A model generated the notes under the pieces. That model saw only the letters and a program-made list of their open reading frames with translations, was not told the origin of the DNA and searched no databases. Position numbers and translations under genes: made by a program. DNA of 64,000 nucleotides from Desmodesmus armatus (lineage: Eukaryota > Chlorophyta > Chlorophyceae > Sphaeropleales > Scenedesmaceae): assembly GCA_007449985.2 (NCBI GenBank), contig VIIQ02000093.1, positions 62,001 through 126,000 of the forward strand. Reading direction: 5' to 3'. Below, in pieces: positions 46,063 through 54,724 of this stretch. The number at the start of each line of letters is the position of its first letter. The first letter of the stretch is position 1.

Positions 46063-46067
46063 TGTAA
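46063..46067 (+). terminator. Possible TGTAA signal of the RAP gene
   Basis: TGTAA lies 308 nt after the RAP stop codon. It is the first clear match on this strand, but the distance makes the assignment tentative. Confidence 0.3.
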
Positions 46068-46317
46068 ATGATGTTGGTTGTCAGCTGGGGCATTTGGGCA
46101 GCTGGGTGACCAGGGCAGGCAGCAGCGGGGGCAGTTGGTGGGACCAGCGGTGTCGTGTGGCATTGTGGGTGTGGATTGTGTGACAGCTGCTTTCCTGGTG
46201 CGCCTTCGTTTGTTAGTGTTCCAGCAATAATATGTCGCATCTTGAGCAAGGTAGGCATGATCGTGAGCCAGATGAGTCTTAACCTCAATAGCAACTGCAC
46301 AGCGACTGAGGGGCTGA

Positions 46318-46440
46318 AGACATGAAAGCGCAGGTGCTGGAGCTGGGTGTGACAGATCAGGGCCCCAGGTGACAGCCATGCACCTCTCAGGGTCCCCAGG
46401 CGGGTGAGCCGTTTCATGCCTGACAGCATGCTGCTGTTCA
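46318..46440 (-). pseudogene. Relic of the F-box-like LRR family
   Basis: One minus-strand frame reads SMLSGMKRLTRLGTLRG, then SPGALICHTQLQHLRFH. This mirrors SLLSGMQQLTRLELPFG and GALAGKTQMQHLSV of the intact LRR protein at 9.6-11 kb, in the same order and spacing. No further LRRs are readable on either side, so it is a short decayed fragment of a related copy. Confidence 0.55.
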
Positions 46441-46740
46441 TTGGTGTGACGTTGATATATTTCACGAGGTGTGGCATGGCCTGCCTACAGCCTTCACCCC
46501 GCACAATTCAAAATAATTTTCACCCACCCCCTAACCCTCCACGTGCACCACTTACACTAGCCAAGTGTGGCAAGAGAGGTGCTGGACGCTGACAGTTGTG
46601 TCACACCTCGGTAGACAACTGCCCGTCCTACTTCATAAGACAACAGCCGTGAGGTCCACAAGGGCGATTGCTTTCTTTACAGCGCCCTGTTCAACAGATG
46701 TGGCAGGCCTGCACGCAGACTGCGCGACTTGTTTTGGGTG

Positions 46741-46782
46741 CCTCGACGTCGAGGGGCAACGGCCGTCGACGGCCGTTGCCCC
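46741..46782. repeat. Two adjoining perfect palindromes
   Basis: CCTCGACGTCGAGG (46741-46754) overlaps by two bases with a 30-bp perfect palindrome, GGGGCAACGGCCGTC followed by its exact reverse complement (46753-46782). They lie about 220 nt upstream of the ATG of the next gene. Confidence 0.9.
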
Positions 46783-46998
46783 TTTTGGCGCACGATCACA
46801 TCCACAGCCAGTCACCTTGGGAAAACCTTGGCATGACCTTGAACAACACGCCGTTCTAGAAAAGTGTGTTTGGCGTGGGTTGTGGCGTGGGTCCGTCTAA
46901 CTCGTAGCTTCCCTCATCTGGTCGAGGCAAACATCGTGCTCGTTCCAGGTCTCCTCATTCTCACGTTCGGGCTTTCTTTAGTGGCAATCTTGTGTGCC

Positions 46999-48132
46999 AT
47001 GCAGCGCCCTCCCACCATCACCCTTGACGACTTGGTCAACCTCCAGCGAGCAAATGAGGCGCTGACCTCTGCCAAGATGACGACAAACGAAAAAAGCTCT
47101 ATACTGCTGCATCCTCACACAGAGTTCTGCAGAGACTTGGAGGCGTTGGATGAAGCTGGCGTCGTCATTCTGACGGAAATAATAAGACCAAAGTTTGCAG
47201 ACCATATGGCAGCAGACGGACCCTACCTGTACGGTGACTGGTGGCACACAAATTGGATCGCCACCAAAGTAAGCTTCAGTCAGCACTGCACGTCCGGGAC
47301 GGGAATAGGCCAGTCACACTGGCTTGTCCCTGCCACTGAGGGCATGATTATGTGCGCTGACGCACCACTACACTGACTCTGCTGCAGCTGTGCTGTGCGG
47401 GGTCCGGCCTGTCCCTGGAGCTGATGAACTCTGCGATTGTGGCAGGAGCTGTCATTGACATCCATGTAAGCAGGCAGCTGGTAGCACGCCTTTAGTTCAA
47501 TATTTGCGCTGTGTGGTGCCAACACCGCCCTGGCGTTGATGAGGCAGCAACAGTCCTGAGTTTGGTTTTGGCACTTTTTGCTGCTTCCTGGCGCCAGCCG
47601 AGGCTGCCAACTGATACAGGCAAGTCATGTACAAAGCCTGGAATGATGCCAGACCTCATGCTTACTTGACCTGCTTCTGTTGCTCGCATAGGTACTGCCG
47701 TTTGCTGTGGAGCGCAGCAACCCAAACAGCAGCAGTGCTCTGAGGAAGCTGCAAAACCTCTACAAAAGCAGCAGCCTGCCCCCCTGCAACAGGGCGATAG
47801 ATGACTGGCTTACCTACCTGGCCCAGAAGGCGGACGGCCCTCTGTTTGTCCTGTGTGCCGGCAAGGCCTACTGGAAGCAGCGCCCCTTCTTTGAGGAAGC
47901 AGCCCAGCGGGGCAGACTGATCCAGCGCTCAGCAGCTGTCATGCAGCAGCACAACCGGATCGACCAAGGCTGGAAGCTCAGCCCCAGCTACTACACCCAT
48001 GAGGACCTTGTCCGGATCAAAAGTGCGATAACAGCAACCCGGGATCGGCTGCAGCAGCAGGGTGATAACAGGCCGGCCCCTGCCTTGCCACCAACAGCCG
48101 CGTACCCCGTGCGGCTGCAGCTGAGGGGCTGA
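46999..48132 (+). CDS. Unknown three-exon protein, 262 residues
   Basis: Exons 46999-47268, 47388-47465 and 47692-48132 join in phase 0 throughout, with clean GTAAGC donors and CAG/TAG acceptors. No family is recognised. The protein begins MQRPPTITLDDLVNLQRANE and has an aromatic-rich patch (DGPYLYGDWWHTNW). Exon 2 encodes a short apolar segment, and exon 3 carries KADGPLFVLCAGKAYWKQR followed by a polar, helical C-terminus. The frame is open upstream of the ATG and contains a hydrophobic helix (IVLVPGLLILTFGLSLVAIL) preceded by TTCCAG, a possible acceptor. A longer membrane-anchored form with an upstream exon is therefore possible. Confidence 0.6.
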
Positions 48133-49243
48133 GCCGCTGCAGCTGCTGCAGGGCCTGTTTGTTAGTGTTGAGAGTAGCCTGAGTAGCAGTGGGTGAGTGT
48201 GCCACTTGAGAATGGCCAGCTGTCAAGTGGTCGAATGAGCATAGGCATGGCAGTTGTGTTATGTGCATGTTGAGTTTTTGACCGTGCGAGGGTCATGTGC
48301 CGGGGTGCGTGCCTGGCAAGGCCCGCCTAGAATTGCCTTTTGGTGGAGTGAGTATCTGCTGTCAGAGTCGAGCAGCTCAGGTGGGGGCAGACTCCTCTTG
48401 GAGTAGTGCAGGGTTGCTGCACTGTGTTGGTGTAGTGTCAGCGGTCTTAGCTGTACCCGCTGTCCCTGGTACCCTACACCTGTGTGGGCGTGCAGGGCAC
48501 CTTGATTGGGTGTGGTTTGGTTTGGCCTGGGTGTGTTGCCGCCACAGCTTGCAGTCCTGTCCCTCTGTCCTCCCGTCTGGTCTGTTGTGCTGTTTCTTCG
48601 GTTTGTTTGTTGGGTGCTTCAGTTTCTGAGCGCCTTTTTGTCGGGTAGAAGTGCGTGCAGCACTGTGTCATTCCTAGAGGAGTCAGATCAGCCTAAGCCC
48701 CACAGTCACTTTCGATTAGTGTGTGAGGGTTGCAGCAGTTGGAAAGTTGCAGTGGTTGCAGCAGTTGTGGCAGCAGCCGTGGCGAATGCAGCAAGTATGT
48801 TGGGGTTGAGCCCGCATGTGTGTACAACACACTGTGAAGGGCAATGCTGTGGAAAGGACGCGAACAGAGTCAGACACCTAGATATGTGTGTCGCCCAAAG
48901 CAGGGTGTGTGTGTCGTCCAATACAGTTCGGTGACAATCCTCCCCCCATCGCCACTGGCCCCTGCCTCCAGCACCGCCTGCACTGTCCTCCCCTGCTGTC
49001 AACATCAAACAATCACCTCCGCACACTGGCTTTGCAGACCACTTGAGACCATTACACCGTTACTCACCATCACGTCACAAGGGCAAGCAAATCACCATTG
49101 CAGCAACACCCACCCTGATCACTCCGCCCCACTACTGCTGCTGGCCCCTGCCTTATCAGCTGGCATCATGTCCTGTACTGTCTGCTGCCCAGGCATCGCC
49201 AGCCTCCTCCTGCTGTCAGCATCAGCAGCACCCACTATGACAC
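48133..49243. other. No recognisable gene
   Basis: This is the 3' flank shared by two convergent genes. Only short frames are present. A TGTAA on the minus strand at 49056-49052 probably belongs to uS10m. Confidence 0.45.
49052..49056 (-). terminator. TGTAA polyadenylation signal of uS10m
   Basis: TGTAA on the minus strand, 188 nt past the assigned stop of the ribosomal protein gene. Confidence 0.4.
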
Positions 49244-49254
49244 TCACTCTTCCA

Positions 49255-49288
<34 letters not shown>

Positions 49289-51549
49289 CCTGGCCTTGTC
49301 AGGCATCATGTCCTGCACTGTCTGCTCCCCCGGCATACCCAGCCTCTTCCTGCTATCCCTATCAGCAGCCCCCACCCACTGCTGCAACCCCAGCAGCAGA
49401 CCAGCCCTGCTGGCACCACCATACCCACTGTAGGCACTGCTGCTGTCACTGCTGCTGGTGTCACTAGTGAAACCTGCTGCTGCTGCTGCTGGTGGTGTGA
49501 GTTGCTGCTGCCTGTGCTTGGCGTATGCGAGGAGTGTGTGCATCCAGTCTGCTGCGGGCACTGACTGATGGCCGGGGCGGTAGAAGGCCATGAGGTAAGG
49601 GAAGTACTTGGGCCTGAAGGGGGGGGAGGGGGAGTATAGTACAATAAGAATTACTGCTTTGAAACTGTGTTGAGCACGTGTGGCGTGGTTGTGGGATACA
49701 GAAGAGGGTGGGGGCGGTAGAAGGCCATGCGGGACGGGAAGTACTGGGGCCTGAAGGGGGGGGGGGGGGAGGGGGGGATTACGGTACGATTCAATTTGCT
49801 GCGTTGAACACACTGCGTGGTTTTGGGGCAGAGAAGGTGGGACAGAGGTGGCGATGGGGCGGTAGAAGGCCATCAGGCACGGGAGATACTTGGGCCCCGG
49901 GGGGGGGGGGTGATGTCTGGGTGCTGGTCGGGAAGAGAGACATGTGCATCTTCAGTGACTGCGAAAAACCAATACAGGTTGTGTTCTTGGCAAATGACAG
50001 GAGGGTGTAAGGGCGGTAGAGGGAAATGGGGTAGGGGAAGTACGCTAAGTACATAGGGATGAGCAGTGCAGTGGATCAAACAAATCAGGGGAAAGGGAAG
50101 GGTGGGAGCGGCGGAGGGTGTACGCGACTACAGTCCCTATCTTGGCGTCACGGCCTTCCATTCACCCTCACACACACCCCTCCTGTCAAAGCTGCTTTGT
50201 GGGTGTGGGGGTACAAGGTGCCCCCCCCCCCTTACCCCCCCCCCCCCCACACCCACCCCACCCATCCGCTCACCTGTCCAGTGTTTCTGCCTTCACTCCA
50301 GTCAGCAGCTTCTCAAGAGCAGCCAGCAGCGCACCCTCCCTGCTGCTGCTGCTGCTGCTGCTGTCCGCCTCAGCTGCCACCAAGCTGCTTCCCTCCACCT
50401 GCTGAGCCACTGCCTCCTGAAGCTGCTGCTCCGGGAATTTCCTTGCACCAGCCGCCGCCGTCGCTGCCGCTGCTGCTGCTGCCGATCGGCCTGCATCCGT
50501 CCCCTGCCACTGCTTGTACCTTTCCGAACCTCCCAGCTGGATTCGCTGCTCCAACAGGGTTTTGTGCAGCTCAGATCTCAAACCCTGAAGCGAATCCTGT
50601 AGGACCGCATAACTGCTGCTGCTGCTGCTGGTGGTGGGTGCTGCTGCTGCGCCGAAGAGGTGTGAAAAGCGCTGCTTGTGTGCTGCCAGCAGCGGCTGCT
50701 GTGCTGCGTCCTGCTGGCTGCTGCTGGTGGGCAGGAGGTAGCTGCTGCTGCTGATGCGCATTGACAGCTCAACACCCACAAACTGTTGATTGGGTGGTTT
50801 GTGTGTGTGTGTGTGGGGGGGGGGGACAGGGAAGGGTGGGGGGGTGCAGTCAGTGTGGTGACGGATGCACAGCAGCAGGTACAGCAGTGATATCAGAGAT
50901 ACACGCAGTGTGGGTGGCGCCGGGGTGCATTTTCTGATACCACAGACGCAATGCATTTATGTGGCCGAACAAGCATTTCCCAACCTTAGTGTCTATGCAC
51001 CACTAGCTCCTCCCACCCCCACACCCCCTGGCGGCACCCCCCCCCCCACTCACTTGTACATCAGCAGAGAGTGCACAGAGATGACATAAGGAACAGTCCT
51101 GGGACACTCAAACAATGTCGCACGCTACACTAAAAGCCAGTGTGTATGCGTGCCTGTCAACCCTCACTCACTTGTACATTTTGATGCTGTGCAGCAGCCA
51201 ATTGAGCTCATCCAAGCTGTTGGTGCCAACCTGCATAATGCAGTACAGCAAGGAACCACCACACACTCAGCCGCGCTCAAGCAGCAACAATGCTGGCATT
51301 GAATAGCAGATGATGGAAAAGACGAGCGGACAACAGACAAGAGTTGGCAATGATGACGGCCCCAGCAAGCACGGCTGCCCCTACCAGTTGCAAAGGCTGA
51401 CAGCAACACAGCGCACCTGAATGACGCGGCTGTGTGTTGTGCGTGCAAACTGCTCGCGTGCGGTCTTGTGAACGTGGGGCCCACTGATGACGGTGAAGTG
51501 GGTGCGCTTGGTGGGCAGGGCACGGTCACCACAGGGAGGAGGGGGGCCT

Positions 51550-51585
<36 letters not shown>

Positions 51586-52279
51586 GGGGAAGGGGAGGGG
51601 GGGGGGGGGGGGCGGCACATGCCAGTGGGTGTGTGAGGGGTGCCCCGGGCAGGCAGGGGGGGTAACGTGTTGTGGAGGCGCTCTTGGTGGATAGCGCACG
51701 GTCGCCCACAGGGAGGGCCTGGGGGCAGGGGAGTGGGGCGCACAGCAAGAGGGGATGAGGGACACTTGAGGAGGTCGGAGGTGCTGGAGAATGCAAACTT
51801 TAACCAAACATACCTTTGCGCATTCCACTCACCAGATTGACCCAGGGCACACCAACCCCATCACCGCGCCATACGTCAGGCAAGACCTCCCGGCTTTTTG
51901 GAGCCATGTTGACCATCACTAGGTCCCGGATCGCGGTGCTGGCGAGCTTCACGAACAGCAGATCGTGCGCTTTTATCGTTATCTTGAGGCCATAGGGGCT
52001 GGGGGGCGGCAGAGACCTGGCAGGTGACCAGTCCTGGCCCTGCTGCTGCTGTTGCTGCTGTGCCCATGTCGTGTGGGAAACGCTGGGAGCTGCTGCGGAT
52101 TCATCATGGATTTCCACAGCAGCATCTGCGGGCTGCCCTGCGGAGGTGTGGACGCGACAATGCCGGGTGTGGCCTGTCGCTGCTACAGCTGCTGCTGCTG
52201 CAACTGCTGAAGCACCGGTGCTGAACGCCTGCAGCTGCTGCGCAGCTAAGAGCTGCTTGATCACAGTTGTGGACAGCAT
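49244..52279 (-). CDS. Mitochondrial ribosomal protein uS10 (RPS10-like), extended
   Basis: uS10 sits in the head of the mitoribosome small subunit. Exons: A 52279-51833, B 51547-51417, C 51230-51172, D 50782-50274 and E 49613-49244, about 505 residues. MLSTTVIKQLLAAQQLQAFS looks like a mitochondrial presequence, followed by an Ala/Gln linker. The uS10 fold covers ~residues 120-225: YGLKITIKAHDLLFVKL, ALPTKRTHFTVISGPHVHK, TAREQFARTTHSRVIQ, then FVGVELSMRI. The family is normally 100-200 residues; here ~290 more follow (Ser/Gln/Ala-rich, with YFPYLMAFYRPG and a helical end). Exon B needs one extra G near 51532; the decayed copy at 51.7 kb has it. The C-D junction is out of phase by one step, so another slip or exon is likely. 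GTGAGT overlaps the stop, so the 3' end may differ. Confidence 0.8.
49570..50050 (-). repeat. Acceptor-edge copies before uS10m exon E
   Basis: The exon start coding PKYFPYLMAFYRP recurs upstream in decayed form near 49705-49755, 49855-49905 and 50005-50050 (for example YFPYPISLYRP), each with a C run (G run on plus) beside it. The copy ending near 49613 is the one that keeps the longest open frame. Confidence 0.88.
51040..51240 (-). repeat. Donor-edge copy after uS10m exon C
   Basis: The exon end CTG, then ATGTACAA and GTGAGT, occurs at the true boundary (51172) and again near 51050-51070, in the next intron. Confidence 0.7.
51500..51720 (-). repeat. Acceptor-edge copy before uS10m exon B
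   Basis: CCCAGGCCCTCCCTGTGGG, then CGACCGTGC and CCACCAAG, at ~51680-51720 parallels the true exon start at 51547. The copy reads ALPVGDRALSTKS and then diverges. It retains a G run that is one base shorter in the true exon. Confidence 0.85.
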
Positions 52280-52418
52280 TGAGAGGGAGCAGGGCCCTCC
52301 TGCGCGGGATGAAACAAGGGATCGGTCAAGATCAAGACGGGCAGCTTTCCACAGAAGCGAGACTTGATCAATACTTGGTTGGCGCCTGGTCCTTGAACAT
52401 CCACATGTCCCTGTTGCA

Positions 52419-52575
52419 ACAGACATCCGTGCCCTCCCCTTCCCTGCTGGGGTTTGACTGCCAGCAGCTGTCTTCACTTCCCCACTGCAACAATGATTGT
52501 GATCTATCAACTTCCCTGATTGCTCCAGGTCAATATTTCGCCATCAGGAAGCTCCACAGCGCCCCCTGGTCATAG
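52419..52575. repeat. Dispersed repeat, copy 1 (pair with 57352-57523)
   Basis: CAGACATCCG, then GGGTTTGAC, GCCAGCAGCTG, CTTCACT, CTGATTGC, GTCAAT, CTCCACAG and GGTCATAG occur here and at 57352-57523 in the same order. The pair is diverged and non-coding. Confidence 0.7.
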
Positions 52576-53392
52576 CCAGCACACAACCTTGATGGGCCGG
52601 TCAACACAACCTTCGCATTTCACAGGGCCCACCTCAACCAGCACAAGTGGGCATGGTGTCGCATTCTAAGCCTGCCTGAGGGACTAGCTGTGGGATGTTA
52701 CGCTTCCACCACACTGGGCCAACCATGACACCACGCAGCAACTGACTGCACACCTGCCAGACAGACAGCAACCAACATGCATGTTGGCGTTGACAACGTG
52801 CATGCACGTCCTGTGAGAGGTGTGTACACACCTCAACACCCAGGGTGTTGCTAACACCACCACGGCCACTGTCACACATCATGGTGTACGGTAAGCAGCT
52901 GCTGCCAGCAACTTGAGGGTGCCTTGGACACTCAAAAAAATAATATTGAGGGTGCCCACCACCCTCTCCGACCTGCCCATCCCATTCATAGCTGGCTGCT
53001 CGTGGGCATCCCAAACCTGCTCCAGCGGCTGCTGCTGCTGTTGCTGCTGCTCTGGCTGCATGGCTGCTGCCAGGCTGCAGGTGTGCTGCCAGTGCTGCCA
53101 GGTGCTAGTAGCCAACAACCACAGCCGCTGCCACACATGTGGACAGGTGCTGCTGCTGCTGCCAAGGCTGGGCCTGGTGTGGGTGCCGCAGCCAGCCCAC
53201 GGCTTGCAGCTGCTGCTGCTGCTGCTGGGAGCCAAAACCGGCTGCTACTGCTGCTGCTGCTGCGACTGGTGTGGGTGCTGCTGCAATGCACGGCAGGTGC
53301 CGGCCCAGCAGCTGCAGCACCTGTCCAGGCTGCTGCACCTGCGCAGCACTAGGCCGCTGCCCAGGTTGTTCACAGCCAAGTGATGGGGCCCA

Positions 53393-53785
53393 GCCTGTTG
53401 CATGGGCTGCTGTGTGATAGGTGGTACAGCCTGGCAGCACTTGACCTGTGCCAGCACTGGGCAGCTGCCCAGGGGCGGTCACAGCTGTGCGATGCGCCAG
53501 CACAGCCTGTTGCATGGGCTGCTGTGTGATAGGTGGTACAGCCTGGCAGCACTTGACCTGTGCCAGCACTGGGCAGCTGCCCAGGGGCGGTCACAGCTGT
53601 GCGATGCGCCAGCACAGCCTGTTGCATGGGCTGCTGTGTGATAGGTGGTACAGCCTGGCAGCACTTGACCTGTGCCAGCACTGGGCAGCTGCCCAGGGGC
53701 GGTCACAGCTGTGCGATGCGCCAGCACAGCCTGTTGCATGGGCTGCTGTGTGATAGGTGGTACAGCCAGGCAGCAATGGACCTGG
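53393..53785. repeat. 112-bp tandem repeat, ~3.5 copies
   Basis: The units start with GCCTGTTGCATGGGCTGC at 53393, 53505, 53617 and 53729. The internal copies are nearly identical; the last is partial and diverges after ~55 nt. The period is not a multiple of three, so coding repeats are unlikely. A diverged half-unit may precede it at ~53345. Confidence 0.95.
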
Positions 53786-53867
53786 CGGTATGCACTGCAT
53801 GCCCCAAGGGGCGTGCTGCACTCTGACACCAGCACTGGCTGGGATTGCTGCTGCTACTGCTGCTGAG

Positions 53868-54477
53868 ATGAATAAATTGTTACTCAGGGCCACCAGCATG
53901 TGTCTCCTGCTGCTGCTGCATGCTGCTGCATTCCTGATGCTGGTGTTGTCAGTCGTCTGGGCGTGCTGGTACAACCGCCGCCCTGTACAGCAAGACAAGA
54001 TACACAAGGGTGGGAAGGCGCCTGCCGGTGCACTGCTGGAGGAGTGGGTGGAGCAGCGCAGGTGCAAGGGGGTGGTCAGGGCCCTGAATAGCAGCCAGGC
54101 TATTTGGAGTGAGCAACTGTCACAGTGCAGGGGGCACACCAGCACATTTGAAGTAAGCACCCTCCTAACCTAGCAACCATAACAGGCTGATGGGTGTGTG
54201 GATAGTAAGCGGCTATCGTGCTGCTGTTGACACAAACACACCTGGAGTTGCCGTAGCGATCCTGCCCCCGCCCTGCTGCCTGTAGTTTCTTCTCCCCTCT
54301 GGCTCTGCTGCAGGCCTCTCCGCTGGCAGGGCTGGCTGCTGCTGTCAGGGAGCACCACTGCTGGGGATCCTTGAGGACACCAACCCCAGCTGTAACTGGT
54401 GTTGCAGCGGCTGCTGGTGATTATAATGATGCTGCTTCTGACAGCTGGCGGCTGCTGCTCAGCACACCAGCAGAGGG
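53868..54477 (+). CDS. Small single-pass membrane protein, two exons
   Basis: Exon 53868-54152 (ATG to GAA/GTAAGC) and exon 54314-54477 (after CTGCAG, before GTGAGC) join in phase 0. The product starts MNKLLLRATSMCLLLLL with one long hydrophobic helix (HAAAFLMLVLSVVWACW), then a basic segment (YNRRPVQQDKIHKGGK) and a soluble helical part (GALLEEWVEQRRCKGVV). If the last donor is not used, translation stops at 54481. Later exons are possible but not identified. The family is unknown. The topology suggests a signal-anchored protein with a cytosolic tail. Confidence 0.5.
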
Positions 54478-54724
54478 GTGAGCTGCCATCCGGTGCTGCC
54501 AATGAGGTAGCTGCCCGCCAGTGGCTGTGCAGGGCTGTGAGACCAACTGTGTCACCTGGCTTCAATGGGTGCTGCTGCTGATGGCGCTGAGTTTGTTGTG
54601 TTTGCTGCACCAGTGGTTGCTGGGTCAGGCCTGCCTGACTGTTTCTGCCAGTCTGAGTGTCAGCTTGGCGCCGTGGGTGGGGTCCCAATCAAGGGAGGCC
54701 TTGGCGACGCTGTAGCCCACAAAA

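Larger units (their letters stand above)
52280..53867. other. No assigned gene; repeats present
   Basis: Holds the upstream region of uS10m, one copy of a dispersed repeat (52419-52575) and a 112-bp tandem array. Frames on both strands around 52.9-53.4 kb are Leu-, Gln- or Ala-rich and driven by CTG runs. One plus frame shows paired CxxC motifs (VCCQCCQV, RCHTCGQV), but I cannot support it as a gene. Confidence 0.4.

Noticed and set aside
52913..53383. Possible zinc-binding protein with paired CxxC
   Set aside because: The Cys residues come largely from TGC/CTG runs; no ATG-linked, splice-supported model could be built, and other frames on both strands are equally open.
54625..54724. Protein-like frame SDFVGYSVAKASLDW beyond the unknown gene's stop
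   Set aside because: The upstream exon (E5) reads in phase to a TGA at 54725 in another frame, and no splice site connects the two.
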